NCBI GenBank assembly: GCA_032229975.1
Contig: JAVXVG010000009.1
Location: forward strand, 1 to 64,000
Reading direction: 5' to 3'
From: JAIVGV01 sp032229975
Lineage (GTDB): Bacteria; Acidobacteriota; Blastocatellia; Pyrinomonadales; Pyrinomonadaceae
DNA: 64,000 nucleotides
Shown here: in pieces, positions 1-9,084 of the stretch
How positions within the stretch are numbered: position 1 is the first letter of the stretch
Layout: every line of letters begins with the position of its first letter
Notes under the pieces: generated by a model
Told to the model about the DNA's origin: nothing
Seen by the model: only the letters and a program-made list of their open reading frames with translations
Databases searched by the model: none
Made by a program: the position numbers and the translations under genes

Positions 1-85
1 CGCGAAGGATTCGATCCTTCGCGCACTTTTCTTTCTCACTTCTATTACGTCTGAGACGCTGCCGCGCCCGTCGTCGGCTGAGCCG

Positions 86-2143
86 TCAAGGTTTGAAGCC
101 GACGCTCTGCCAGAGCTGCGCGCAATCGTAAACGTGCCCGCCGCTAATGACCGTGCGGACGCGACGGATGTTACTGATCGATTCGAGCGGGTTCGCTTCG
201 AGGATGATGAGGTCTGCGATCTTGCCCGGCTCAACCGTGCCCAAATCTTTATCGACCTTCATCACGCGCGCAGGAACAATCGTCGCCGCCTGAATGGCCT
301 CCATCGGCGTGAACCCCGCCTTGACGTACAACTCGATCTCTCTGTGCAGGCTATGGCCCGGCACGACCTGATCCGTGCCCGCCACAATCGTCACGCCCGC
401 GCGATGCAACGCGCCGACGATTGCCGTGTACTGATTCATGATCTCTGTCGCACGCGGCACGGCGGCGGGCGGCACACCCGTGTTGTTGATCGCGCCGACT
501 AACTCACGCGGCAGCTTCGCCGCGCCCGGCTCGATCTGTGAGAACGGCACGTCAGCCGGATGAAACTGCCACTCGAAGATCGAGAGCGTCGGGTCGATTA
601 CCGTGCCGTGCTCTTTGAAGAAACGGATCGCGGCTTGCGCCTCTTCCGAGTTCACGTCAACGACGGGCGGCGGCACGTTCGCTTGCGGCTTGTAACTCTT
701 CGGTCGCATCACGGGCGACATATACTGCACGTGATTGATCTGATCCATCCCCACCTCGACGCCCTGAAACGCGTTCATGCCGTTTGGAATGTGGCCCGTC
801 ACGGTCATGCCTAAGCTGTGCGCCTCTTCGCAGATCGCTTTGACGACATCGAGCTTCACAGAGCTATAAATCTTCATCTGCTGAAAGCCCGCATCATGAT
901 AGCGACGCACGACGGCGCGCGCCTCTTCGGCTGTGCTTGCGCGATTGACGCCGAGCGCGCCCGGCGCATCGCCGTCAACCAATCCCGCAAGCAACATTCT
1001 TGGTCCTAATCCTTGCCCGCTCTTGATCGCGTCTCTGACAGCCGTGATGAACTCGAACTCGTTGCCTACGTCGCGCACCGTCGTCACGCCCGCCGCCAGA
1101 TAGACCGGCCCCCACTCGACCTGCTCGAAGTGCGCGTGCATATCCCACAGGCCCGGCAGCACGTAGCCGCCGCGCGCGTCCAACACCTTCGCGCCCTTCG
1201 GAACTTTGATCTGAGAGCGCGCACCGGCCCCAGTGATGCGCCCCTGCTCGATGACGACGACCGCATCGCTGACGGGAGAGCGGCCCGTGCCGTCGATGAG
1301 CGTTGCGTTCGTGATCGCCATCGCGCCTTTCGTCGCCGGGCTCATGCGCGAGGCAAGCGAGGCGAGGGCCGCCATGCCGTCCGCCGCGGCTTTAGTCACG
1401 AAGGTCGCAAGCGCAGGCTCGTAGCCCTCGCGCACCGCCTCGAAGTGATCGAACTCGGCATCGACGCTGACGAGCGCGATCAACTGATTCGACGAGTCGA
1501 ACCATAGCGACTCGCGTCCCCAGATGAGGCCGCTCAAGCTGTAGCGATCAAGCGCGATCTCCTTGTCGCCGATTTTGATCACGTCGCGCCCGCGCTTCTC
1601 CAAAGTCAACTCGCCTTCGGGCAGCACGGGCAGCGCGCCTTTGACGTTGTGGCCCGCCATGTAGCGCACGAGCATCATCTGTGTGGCGACCGGCGCGTAG
1701 CCGCTGATGGTGAAGAAGCGCGCGGGCACGTTCATCGTGCGAGTGTCTTTATCAACGCGCACGCTCGCTTGCGTTCCCTTAACTTCAACCGCAGTGTCTA
1801 TCGTCGAGAAGCGCGAGACGCTGCCCTTGATCTCGTAAGATTCGGGCGTCAAGTCCTGCCGCGTGCGAAGCGTCGCCGCGAGCGGAACTTTGCGCGTGCG
1901 ATCCGTGAACAGGAAGTTCGACGCGACGACGAGCGAATCGCCTTCGCGCCTGATCTCGTAGCTCTCTTCGCCGATCGGCTGCTCGAACTTGTGCAGACGA
2001 AACTTGCCGCTCTCAATAACAGCGTTGCTCGTCGTCTGCGTCCGCACGCGCGGCGCGGCGAGCGACAACAGAAAGAGCAGCGATAGACCGAGCGGCGCGG
2101 CGACGCGACGCAGCGACCGCATCATTGTTTGTTGATCAAGCAT
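86..2143 (-). CDS. Secreted amidohydrolase (imidazolonepropionase-like)
   Basis: This is a metal-dependent hydrolase of the amidohydrolase superfamily; its substrate cannot be read from the sequence. A signal peptide (MRSLRR followed by a Leu-rich core ending near APRVRTQ) indicates export. An N-terminal region of about 260 residues of unknown function comes before the TIM-barrel domain. The barrel shows the metal motif MHAH near residue 336, a Lys in QMKIYSS that could be the bridging carboxylated lysine, the later histidine in VTGHIPNG, and the aspartate in VAGTDQ. The end (GTVEPGKIADLIIL) is typical of the family. The ATG at 2143 was chosen because GGAGAG lies about 10 bases upstream and the signal peptide follows; an in-frame start at 2206 would add 21 unlikely residues. 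It is followed by the window edge, so operon context downstream is unknown. Confidence 0.85.
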   Translation of the reverse strand: MLDQQTMMRSLRRVAAPLGLSLLFLLSLAAPRVRTQTTSNAVIESGKFRLHKFEQPIGEESYEIRREGDSLVVASNFLFTDRTRKVPLAATLRTRQDLTPESYEIKGSVSRFSTIDTAVEVKGTQASVRVDKDTRTMNVPARFFTISGYAPVATQMMLVRYMAGHNVKGALPVLPEGELTLEKRGRDVIKIGDKEIALDRYSLSGLIWGRESLWFDSSNQLIALVSVDAEFDHFEAVREGYEPALATFVTKAAADGMAALASLASRMSPATKGAMAITNATLIDGTGRSPVSDAVVVIEQGRITGAGARSQIKVPKGAKVLDARGGYVLPGLWDMHAHFEQVEWGPVYLAAGVTTVRDVGNEFEFITAVRDAIKSGQGLGPRMLLAGLVDGDAPGALGVNRASTAEEARAVVRRYHDAGFQQMKIYSSVKLDVVKAICEEAHSLGMTVTGHIPNGMNAFQGVEVGMDQINHVQYMSPVMRPKSYKPQANVPPPVVDVNSEEAQAAIRFFKEHGTVIDPTLSIFEWQFHPADVPFSQIEPGAAKLPRELVGAINNTGVPPAAVPRATEIMNQYTAIVGALHRAGVTIVAGTDQVVPGHSLHREIELYVKAGFTPMEAIQAATIVPARVMKVDKDLGTVEPGKIADLIILEANPLESISNIRRVRTVISGGHVYDCAQLWQSVGFKP

Positions 2144-2251
2144 TCGGATCGACTCTCCGATCTGACGTTTAAATTTAGAACGTGGACTCGCCTGTTCGCG
2201 CCTCATCGCCTTTGCGTCATCGCCGATGCGAACTTGGCCCGCGTGCCCGTC

Positions 2252-2983
2252 TCATCTCCTCTTCGGTAGCGGCAGGATCATCGAGACCTCTCGTCGATAG
2301 TTCCCGTAAGCCTCCGGGTGGAAGCTCGCGAGATCGCGCTCCTCGATCTGGATGGCGATCAGAATGTATGCGGTCGTGGCGATGGCGAAGAGGAGATGAC
2401 CGGCCGTCATGCGCGGCGTCGCCCAGAAGGCGACGATGAAGCCGAGCATGATCGGGTGGCGCACGATGCGATAGAACCCGCGCGTTGTGAATCCCAGCTC
2501 CTTGTATTCGTCGCCGCGCTGATGCAGATAAACCTGTCGCAGCCCGAAGAGATCGAAGTGGTTGATCATGGTCGTCGAGAGCAACACGACGAGCCAGCCC
2601 ACCACGAAGAGGGCCCACAGAATGATCTGTCCCGTCCCGTTCTCTACATTCCAGACGATTCCGAGCAACGGTCGCCATTGCCAGAAGAGCAGGACGAGTG
2701 CGAGGCTTGCGAGCAGGACATAGGTGCTGCGCTCGATGTATTGCGGCACGATGCGCGTCCACCAGCGTTTGAACGCAGGGCGGGCCATCACGCTGTGCTG
2801 GACGGCGAAGAGACCGAGCAGCGCGGCATTGATGATGAGCGACGTGGTGAAATCTCGCTCGACACCCGAATCAATCGTCTTCGGCGCAAACTCGTTCCCG
2901 ACGAAGGCGATGGCATAGAGAAAGGTGACGAAGAAGATCAGGTAACTCACCACCCCGTAAATGAAAGCAAGCGTCCGGCCCAT
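2252..2983 (-). CDS. mddA: Probable methanethiol S-methyltransferase (MddA/NnrU-like membrane protein)
   Basis: This is an integral membrane methyltransferase of the isoprenylcysteine-methyltransferase/NnrU superfamily. The 243 residues carry about five hydrophobic segments. The order of recognisable pieces matches MddA, which methylates methanethiol to dimethyl sulfide: FAVQHSVMARPAFKRWW near residues 78-95, IERSTYVLLASLALVLLFWQW, then INHFDLFGLRQVYL and the C-terminal RHPIMLGF with a downstream Glu-rich EERDLASFHPEAY. The RHP and E residues belong to the SAM-binding C-terminal core of this superfamily. It lies downstream of the MoxR ATPase on the same strand, 75 bases away, and may be transcribed with it. 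The assignment to MddA rather than a general NnrU-like protein rests on remembered similarity only. Confidence 0.72.
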   Translation of the reverse strand: MGRTLAFIYGVVSYLIFFVTFLYAIAFVGNEFAPKTIDSGVERDFTTSLIINAALLGLFAVQHSVMARPAFKRWWTRIVPQYIERSTYVLLASLALVLLFWQWRPLLGIVWNVENGTGQIILWALFVVGWLVVLLSTTMINHFDLFGLRQVYLHQRGDEYKELGFTTRGFYRIVRHPIMLGFIVAFWATPRMTAGHLLFAIATTAYILIAIQIEERDLASFHPEAYGNYRREVSMILPLPKRR

Positions 2984-3058
2984 GACGTTTCTCTCCTCCA
3001 GTGTGAAATGGTTTCAAAGACCCGGCCCTCTGCTCGTCGTCCGATGCCGACAGAATTT

Positions 3059-4027
3059 TTATCTCGGAACTTCGACCGTCTGCAAAATGTCCGTGATGAC
3101 ACTCTCCGGCGTCGCGCCATCGAGTTCCGCTTCGGCGCGCAGTCTCAAACGATGACGAAGCACCGGACGGGCCATATCGCGCACGTCGTCGGGCGTGGCG
3201 AACTCGCGACCGCGCATGGCGGCGAGGGCCTTCGAGCACAAAAGCATCGCGACCGACGCGCGCGGGCTCGCGCCATAAGCGATGGCCGGATGCTCTCTAG
3301 TGCGCCTCACAATTTGAACGACGTAACGTTGCACGCCCGGCTCCATGCGCGAGCGTCGGATTTCGGCGCGACATTGCGAGATGGCGTTCGCATCGGGAAG
3401 CGGCACGATGTCGATCAACTCTAGACGTCGCGAGTTGAAGCCCTCATTCCAGTTGGCGACGATCTGCGTCTCGTCTTCTGCGCTCGGATAGTCGATCAAG
3501 ATTTTGAGAAGGAAACGATCAAGCTGCGCTTCGGGCAGAGGGTACGTGCCCTCGTACTCGATGGGGTTCTCTGTGGCGAGCACGGTGAAGAGCGGTGAGA
3601 GCTGGTGCAACTCGCCGTCAATCGTCACCTGTCGCTCCTCCATCGCTTCAAGCAGCGCGGCTTGCGTCTTCGGCGGCGTGCGATTGATCTCGTCGGCGAG
3701 CAGGATGTCCGTGAAGATGGCCCCCCGACGAAGACTGAACGTGGAGTTCGAGACGTTGAAGACGTTCGTGCCCGTGATGTCCGAAGGCATAAGATCGGGC
3801 GTGAACTGGATGCGCCCGAACTCCGCGCCGACGATACGCGCGAGCGTCTTCACGAGCAGAGTCTTCGCCGTCCCCGGCACGCCCTCGACGAGCGCGTGCC
3901 CCTCAGCTAAGAGCGCGACGAGGACTTGCTCGACGACCGTATCCTGCCCGACGATGACCTTGCGCAACTCCGTGCTGATGTGTTCGACCGTTGAAGCAAC
4001 GTTTTGCATGGAAGCGACGTTTTGCAT
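3059..4027 (-). CDS. MoxR-family AAA+ ATPase
   Basis: MoxR ATPases act as chaperone-like remodelers, often for membrane or von Willebrand-factor-domain partners encoded next to them. The Walker A motif GVPGTAKT lies about 50 residues from the chosen start. Walker B plus the MoxR signature DEINRTPPKTQAALLEAMEE and sensor 1 ATENPIEYEGTYPLPEAQLDRF follow, then the C-terminal lid with RHRLRLRAEAE. The start is uncertain: two ATG codons (4027 and 4009) arise from an 18-bp tandem duplication, and a GTG at 4090 has GAAGG just upstream; none has an ideal ribosome site. It is the last gene of the minus-strand cluster with DUF4350 and DUF4129. The DUF58 gene that usually follows moxR is not present here. 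Confidence 0.9.
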   Translation of the reverse strand: MQNVASMQNVASTVEHISTELRKVIVGQDTVVEQVLVALLAEGHALVEGVPGTAKTLLVKTLARIVGAEFGRIQFTPDLMPSDITGTNVFNVSNSTFSLRRGAIFTDILLADEINRTPPKTQAALLEAMEERQVTIDGELHQLSPLFTVLATENPIEYEGTYPLPEAQLDRFLLKILIDYPSAEDETQIVANWNEGFNSRRLELIDIVPLPDANAISQCRAEIRRSRMEPGVQRYVVQIVRRTREHPAIAYGASPRASVAMLLCSKALAAMRGREFATPDDVRDMARPVLRHRLRLRAEAELDGATPESVITDILQTVEVPR

Positions 4028-4028
4028 G
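3993..4028. repeat. 18-bp tandem duplication at the MoxR start
   Basis: Two adjacent 18-bp copies (3993-4010 and 4011-4028) differ at one base. On the minus strand each carries an ATG, so the protein begins MQNVASMQNVAST when started at 4027. The near identity suggests a recent slippage or duplication event that created two possible translation starts. Confidence 0.85.
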
Positions 4029-4136
4029 AAAGACCGCGACGGGCGACGAATGAGTGATGACAAGCAAGAAGTTGCTTCGTCAACAATCACTCAGCCTTCG
4101 TCTGATTCCTTTCCAGAATAATCACCCAACTGAAAA

Positions 4137-5714
4137 TCATGATCGCTCCGCCTGTTTGATCTCACGCGAACGCATTCGTATGCCGAGCGTGCGTTCGAGT
4201 TCGCGCAAGGACGTAGCGAGTGCGAGAGCGCGGCGCGCGTTGATCGGTTCGCCTGCGGCGGCGTCTTCGCAGTCGCGCATCAAGGTTTCTAGGCGCGCGC
4301 GATCCGTGCCGGAGCGTGCGGCGACCGACGCGGCGATCTCTGCGCGCGGGGCGGCGATGTCCGTGCCGCCGTAGCGTGCGAGCGCGCGGCGCGTGCGAGA
4401 GTAGATGTTTTCGAGTGCGAGATCAAAGGCGCGCGCGCGCTGTTGCAGCTCCGCCATCGAGGCGACGAATTCAAGTTTCGATCTTCGATCCGGCCGCAGC
4501 GCGGGGATGGGTCGCGCGAAGCGACGACCGCGCGACCAGACGATGGCCGCCGTGATCAAAACGATCTGGCAGAACATCGCGACGATGGGCGTGCCCGCGA
4601 AGTAGTTGATCAGTTGGTTGCCGGACGCGCCGCGTCCCTGTTGGTACTCGTCGAAGGCGATGATGCCGCCACCGCCGCCCGCGATGACATTGATGGCAAG
4701 CTGTAAGTTGTCGGCTCGACTGATGCCGTTGTTGGCGACGATGAACGGATCGGAGAGGACGACGACGTGACCGCGACCGCGCGTGTATTCAGCGACGAGT
4801 GCGCCGCGCTCGTCCGCGAAGTTGAGCACGGGCGCGTCGGGCTCTGCATAGTCTTCCGGGCGTTCATCGACTCTGCCGGGGCCAACTCCGCCTCTCTTAT
4901 CCGACACGACGACGCGCGGTGTCGCGTGCGGCGAAGCGGTGGGCTTCGCCGTCGGCGCGGGCGGCGGCGGCTCTTCATCATTCTGCGCGTCGCCCTCTTC
5001 GTCGTTCGCGCTCTCTTCGTCGTTCGAGTTGCCGTTCGCTTCGTCGTTCGTGTTGCCGCGCGCGGATCGCGTTGGCGTCGATGTTGGGCCGCTCGCTCGC
5101 TTGCTGCGTTCGTCTTTGTTGATGACATGATCAGCCGCGTCCGTCTTGCCTGCGACGCGCAGGCGGCTCGCGTAGCGCGACGGCGCGACGCGCTCGACTG
5201 CGGAGGCGATGAGCGTCGGCTGCGTGGGCGCGAGCGTCTTCGCGCCCGCGAGCAGGCCCTCAACGTCGTCGGCGCGCGCTTCCTTGCCCGGCACGGCGCT
5301 CATCGAAGATGAGATACCCCAGCGCGGGCCGCGCTCAAGCGTCTGCTCAGGTAAGCGGTCGATGACGACGAGGCGGCCGCCACGGGCCACCCAACGCATC
5401 AGGTCTCGCTTCTCGCCGTCCGTGAACTGTCGTCGCACCTCGCCGACGACGACGAACGTTGAAGGCTGCGCCCCACTCTTCGCCTTGAGCAGAGATTCGA
5501 CGGGATCGCGCCAGCGCACAACCTTGCGCCCGGTCGCTTCGAGATACTCGTAGATCGCGCGCGTGCCTGTGGGGCCTGCGTTCGCACTAGACCTGTCCGG
5601 GCTCGACTCAAGCTCCGGCTCGCGCTCGACGCGCACGTAGGATGCGGCGTTGAGCGCGACGAGCAGCACGACGACGAGCGCGACGAACAGGAAGATGGAG
5701 AAGCGACTCTTCAT
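4137..5714 (-). CDS. DUF4350 domain-containing membrane protein
   Basis: The protein has an N-terminal membrane segment (FLFVALVVVLLVALNAASYV), then a DUF4350-like soluble domain (residues about 30-330) containing GTRAIYEYLEATGRKV and ERGALVAEYTRGRGHVVVLSDPF. A second membrane segment (MFCQIVLITAAIVW) and a basic C-terminal part follow. Between residues about 200 and 270 there is a low-complexity insert rich in Asn, Asp and Glu, then Pro and Ala, which is probably disordered. Proteins of this family are encoded with DUF4129 and MoxR genes, as here, and the biochemical role is unknown. The ATG follows directly after the heptamer palindrome at 5718-5791 and has no clear ribosome site. Confidence 0.82.
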   Translation of the reverse strand: MKSRFSIFLFVALVVVLLVALNAASYVRVEREPELESSPDRSSANAGPTGTRAIYEYLEATGRKVVRWRDPVESLLKAKSGAQPSTFVVVGEVRRQFTDGEKRDLMRWVARGGRLVVIDRLPEQTLERGPRWGISSSMSAVPGKEARADDVEGLLAGAKTLAPTQPTLIASAVERVAPSRYASRLRVAGKTDAADHVINKDERSKRASGPTSTPTRSARGNTNDEANGNSNDEESANDEEGDAQNDEEPPPPAPTAKPTASPHATPRVVVSDKRGGVGPGRVDERPEDYAEPDAPVLNFADERGALVAEYTRGRGHVVVLSDPFIVANNGISRADNLQLAINVIAGGGGGIIAFDEYQQGRGASGNQLINYFAGTPIVAMFCQIVLITAAIVWSRGRRFARPIPALRPDRRSKLEFVASMAELQQRARAFDLALENIYSRTRRALARYGGTDIAAPRAEIAASVAARSGTDRARLETLMRDCEDAAAGEPINARRALALATSLRELERTLGIRMRSREIKQAERS

Positions 5715-5717
5715 AAT

Positions 5718-5791
5718 AGTCTGGAGTCTAGAGTCTGGAGTCTGGAGTCGAAAGATGAATGCCTTCGACTCCAGACTTTAGACTCCAGACT
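5718..5791. repeat. Heptamer palindrome, family D (unit GTCTGGA)
   Basis: The left arm (5718-5754) is a run of degenerate 7-bp units GTCTGGA/GTCTAGA; the right arm (5763-5791) is its reverse complement with few differences. The element fills the spacer between the DUF4129 and DUF4350 genes, and the TAA stop of the DUF4129 gene (5778-5780) lies in the right arm. A transcript across it would form a long hairpin inside the operon. Confidence 0.85.
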
Positions 5792-6908
5792 GTATCGCGC
5801 GATGGCAGAGAGCGCGATACTGATCCCAGTCGGTCGGCGTGGCGGGGGCGAAGCCGTACCAATGTTGCTCGAAAGATTGCGTGAGCGGGCGCAACGTGCC
5901 ATAGAGTTCGGCGCGGTCGCGCACGCCCGCCAAGTAGTCGCGGTTGGTCTTGTGCTGTGCGAGGCGAATGATTTTGCGTTCGCCGAGTTCGCACAGCACA
6001 GCGATGTAAGCCTTGCGAATCGCGCCGCGCAGATCGCCCGCGCGCGCGAGCCTTTCGGCTTCGTTGATGAGATCGGCAGCAGACTCGTCGGGCGCGAGCG
6101 TCTCGCCGAGCACGATGCGCGCTTCTTGTGCGCGCGACTTGCGACGACGCGCAGAGACGCGCGCCCACACTCCGGGCCCAAAACGCCAGATGACGAAGAC
6201 GATGACGGCGAGTGCTAAAGCATAGACGAAGATGCGCGCGATGAGCGAGAGCGTGCTGGAGACGCCCGGCGCGAACTGCTTGGATCGGGGCGAGAGCCTG
6301 CGTAACAAATCCTTGATGCGTTCCCAGAGATTCTGCAACGCGCCGCCGCGCGCCGCCTGCTCGTTGTATTCGGGCCGGCGCAGGATCGTCTGTAACCGGC
6401 CCTTCTCCGCCTCCCTGTCGCGCGCGCCGTTTGACGCGGCGGCGGTTGTGTCGAGTTCGCGTTTGAGCGCGCCGAGGCGTTCACGCAGGCGCGTGACGAT
6501 CTCTTTGCGCCGCGTAGTGTCTGCGGCGGGCGACGTGTCGTAGGCTTCGAGTTCCTTGTGCAGCCAACTGTTATCGACTTCGAGTGCGCCGCTCGTCCAC
6601 TCGACTCGCTCGTGCGGCGGCAGCGTCTCGCGCAACGCGGCGATGGCGCGCGCGGCGGTCGCACTATCGACACCGTAATCGTCTTCGGCAAGTGCTGCGC
6701 TCAGATCGCCCGCGTAGTTGAACGCCGCGTTGACGCGCGTCCGGTAGTCGTCAAGCGACGCTGCCAACGCATTCGTGGCGACGAGCGTGGCGCACGTTGC
6801 GACGCAGAGCGCGAAGAGCAGAGCACGACGAAGTAGCGATGTGCGACGAAGCAGCGACGCGATAAGAAGCAGCGGCGCGCGTGCGACGATGTTGTGCGCG
6901 CGCCTCAT
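5778..6908 (-). CDS. DUF4129 domain-containing membrane protein
   Basis: An N-terminal hydrophobic stretch (about residues 10-50) is followed by a predicted periplasmic helical region, a second membrane segment near residues 215-245 (ARIFVYALALAVIVFVIWRF), and a C-terminal DUF4129 domain. In that domain RLARAGDLRGAIRKAYIAVL and FEQHWYGF match the family pattern. It is usually encoded beside MoxR and transglutaminase-type membrane genes; the molecular role is unknown. The start overlaps the stop of the upstream gene by ATGA (6905-6908), which indicates translational coupling. The last codons and the stop are contributed by the repeat at 5718-5791. Near the N-terminus, SLLRRTSLLRR reflects a diverged 18-bp direct duplication (6823-6858). 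Confidence 0.83.
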   Translation of the reverse strand: MRRAHNIVARAPLLLIASLLRRTSLLRRALLFALCVATCATLVATNALAASLDDYRTRVNAAFNYAGDLSAALAEDDYGVDSATAARAIAALRETLPPHERVEWTSGALEVDNSWLHKELEAYDTSPAADTTRRKEIVTRLRERLGALKRELDTTAAASNGARDREAEKGRLQTILRRPEYNEQAARGGALQNLWERIKDLLRRLSPRSKQFAPGVSSTLSLIARIFVYALALAVIVFVIWRFGPGVWARVSARRRKSRAQEARIVLGETLAPDESAADLINEAERLARAGDLRGAIRKAYIAVLCELGERKIIRLAQHKTNRDYLAGVRDRAELYGTLRPLTQSFEQHWYGFAPATPTDWDQYRALCHRAIQSGV

Positions 6909-8053
6909 CGTTCGCGCCTCTCGTCGTTGAGACCGAGGATCGAGCCGGGCACTGTGGGCGAGAAGTCCGCAGGGCGCGTCGTCGTCGTGGCCGGTCGTCG
7001 TTGCGGAATGTATGACACGTCGCCGTGGGGGGCCGGTGCGTCGTGGATGGCGCGTGCGAGTGGGGCTGCGCCGCCGTCGGGGAGGTCGGGCATATCACCG
7101 AGTCGCTGTCGCGCGAGCAGTTCGATGTCGTAGCCTTCGTGACGCACGCGCTCGTCAACGTAGAGCAGCGAAAGCCCAAGCATCCAGACGGGCGCGAGCA
7201 GGATCACGGCCACCTGTCCCAACACCTGCCGACCGATGGCGTACCAGAGCGGCAGCTCTGCCTCGTTCATCTGGAACGGGCTGATGCCGCGAAGATAACC
7301 ATACCAGCCGAGCGGGACGACGAGCAGCATCACGACTGCGTAGGTAGCAAACGACGTGAAGAGAAACATCGCCGTCAAACGTCGCACGTTGCCGCGCGCG
7401 AGTTGGATGCTGCGACCGATCGCTTCGCCGACGCCGCGTCCTTCGACGAGCATGACCTGCGGGACGTAGGCCACGCGCCCCATGATGAAGAAGTATGCGA
7501 AGAGGATGGCGAGCGAGAAGGCCAAGGAGAGCACCACGGCGAGGACGACGCCGAACGCGCTGCCGCCTGTCGCCGCGAGCGCGCCGCCCGCGCCGAGCCC
7601 GACGAGCATCAACCACACGAACATCAGTGGCACGCCGACCACCGCCGCGAAGAATAGAAGAATGAGGAGCGCGAGCACGAGCCCCCAGAAGCGCGCACGC
7701 ACGCTCTGGTAGATCGAGCGCGCGGCGACGGGCTCGCCCCAGAGCAGGTGCAGCACGAGGTTGCGCGACGCGCCGCCCATCACCAGCAGGAGAAGGAAGT
7801 TTCCGATCCAAGAGAGCAGGAAGCCTGCGCTGACGAGCGCGATGTAGAGCGCAAGCGTCCAGCCGCCCGACGCGAGAGAGACTTCGCGCCAGCCAACCGT
7901 AAACATCACGCCGCCCAAAGCGGAGGCGACGACGGGCGGGGCGGCGGCCCTGATCAGAGTCGTGAAGTGTCGCCGGTAGAGACGTATGGTGCGGTCGATG
8001 AGATCGCCCGCGCCGAGCGGCGAGAGTGAGAGTTGATTGACCGCAGGCGTCAC
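6905..8053 (-). CDS. Polytopic membrane protein (glycerophosphodiesterase membrane-domain-like)
   Basis: The 382 residues contain about six hydrophobic segments, among them LALYIALVSAGFLLSWIGNFLLLLVM and LALLILLFFAAVVGVPLMFVWLM. The opening PLGAGDLIDRTIRLYRRHF and the segment YVPQVMLVEGRGVGEAIGRS resemble membrane domains annotated next to glycerophosphoryl diester phosphodiesterases, although no catalytic phosphodiesterase domain is present. The C-terminal 60 residues are hydrophilic and Pro-rich. It is the first gene of a likely four-gene cluster and is coupled to the DUF4129 gene by a 4-base overlap. Its function is not known; it may help assemble or anchor the MoxR-linked complex (inference). 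Confidence 0.72.
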   Translation of the reverse strand: MTPAVNQLSLSPLGAGDLIDRTIRLYRRHFTTLIRAAAPPVVASALGGVMFTVGWREVSLASGGWTLALYIALVSAGFLLSWIGNFLLLLVMGGASRNLVLHLLWGEPVAARSIYQSVRARFWGLVLALLILLFFAAVVGVPLMFVWLMLVGLGAGGALAATGGSAFGVVLAVVLSLAFSLAILFAYFFIMGRVAYVPQVMLVEGRGVGEAIGRSIQLARGNVRRLTAMFLFTSFATYAVVMLLVVPLGWYGYLRGISPFQMNEAELPLWYAIGRQVLGQVAVILLAPVWMLGLSLLYVDERVRHEGYDIELLARQRLGDMPDLPDGGAAPLARAIHDAPAPHGDVSYIPQRRPATTTTRPADFSPTVPGSILGLNDERRER

Positions 8054-8124
8054 AGTTTTAACGACTAACGCTTAGGGGATCAGAGATTGTGTGCGTGAAA
8101 CTTTTTGCAAGAGCGACGACGCAG

Positions 8125-8133
8125 ATTTTAGCA
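8125..8133 (-). promoter_or_regulatory. Possible extended -10 element of the DUF4129/MoxR cluster
   Basis: On the minus strand the sequence reads TGCTAAAAT, an extended -10 form, about 75 bases before the ATG at 8053. No good -35 hexamer is spaced 16-19 bases upstream. The same nonamer occurs before the gene at 58762. Confidence 0.35.
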
Positions 8134-8247
8134 CACGTGCGGCGGCGCGGGCGCGAGACAATGATAACGGAACGTAGTCGCGCACGTTTGAACGTCGGTG
8201 TAGTTGATCTTCTAACAGGTCGTCGCCGGTCAGCAGATCGTTGTCGC

Positions 8248-8961
8248 TTAGTATTCGAGTGCGTCGTTGTAGATCATGCGCGCGAGTTTGAAGCGCATGT
8301 TGAGTTCGGTGGCCTTGTTGAGTTGTGAGTAGAAGCGAACTTCGCCCGCGTCTTCGGTGAGGAAGGGAGACTCGCCGCTCATGCGCGGGAAGATGAAGCG
8401 CGCGCCGAAGCCATCCTTGCCGGGCGGGACATACTCTGTGAGGTAGAGTCGCTTGCCGTCCTTGCGCTCAAGATAGGTGGCCTGCTTGAGCACGCCTGTC
8501 GTCGCGCTGTTGAAAGTCTGCATCGCCGCGCCCGCCATCCGGCCGTCGCTCGCTTCGTAACTGACGGTGATGATGATGCTCTCGTTCGCACGCAGCTCGG
8601 CGAAACTCTTCATGCGCTCGACGGTCTGCGCGTCGGGACTGTTCTTCATGTCGAGCAGCATCGAGCGCACGAGCGCCTCGCGGATCGGTCGCGCGGAGAA
8701 GAAGCGTATGCGGTACTTGATGTTGGTCGCCTGATTTTTCGCGCCCTCCGTGTCGCGCGAACTCGACCGGCCCGCGGTCGTCGGCGAGTAGGTCATCTCT
8801 GTCGTGTCGGTATAGGTCTGCGTCTGCGCCCACGCGGAGTCGTTGAGCATCTTCTCGGCTTCGTCCTTCGACCACTCCGTCCAACTCTTCTGCTTCTTGT
8901 TCTGCGCGACGAGCGTGAGGCAGAGCAGGCACGCGAGCGCGGGCGCGAGTCTCTTCAGCAT
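8248..8961 (-). CDS. Exported protein of unknown function
   Basis: I do not recognise the family. The ATG at 8961 is supported by AAGGAGAG about 8 bases upstream and by a signal peptide (MLKRLAPALACLLCLTLVAQ). The mature part begins with Trp-rich WTEWSKDEAEKMLNDSAWA, a pattern seen in several acidobacterial exported proteins, and continues as a mixed alpha/beta protein with no membrane segment and no obvious catalytic motif. It lies downstream of the Oar receptor at 9085-13065, but a strong terminator separates the two, so it probably has its own promoter or is expressed by read-through. Confidence 0.75.
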   Translation of the reverse strand: MLKRLAPALACLLCLTLVAQNKKQKSWTEWSKDEAEKMLNDSAWAQTQTYTDTTEMTYSPTTAGRSSSRDTEGAKNQATNIKYRIRFFSARPIREALVRSMLLDMKNSPDAQTVERMKSFAELRANESIIITVSYEASDGRMAGAAMQTFNSATTGVLKQATYLERKDGKRLYLTEYVPPGKDGFGARFIFPRMSGESPFLTEDAGEVRFYSQLNKATELNMRFKLARMIYNDALEY

Positions 8962-9009
8962 GAGTTCTCTCCTTATGATGACCGTGCGGGCAAAGGGGCC
9001 CCCGCCGTC

Positions 9010-9057
9010 AAAAAAAAGAGGCGGGGCAACGTCGGTCGATTGACGTTGCCCCGCCTC
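9010..9057 (-). terminator. Rho-independent terminator of the Oar receptor gene at 9085
   Basis: A perfect 16-bp stem (9018-9033 with 9042-9057) closes an 8-base loop and is followed on the minus strand by CTC and seven T residues. It starts 28 bases after the receptor stop codon. Confidence 0.93.
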
Positions 9058-9084
9058 GCCGTTTGGAAGGCGGGCTTCCAACTC

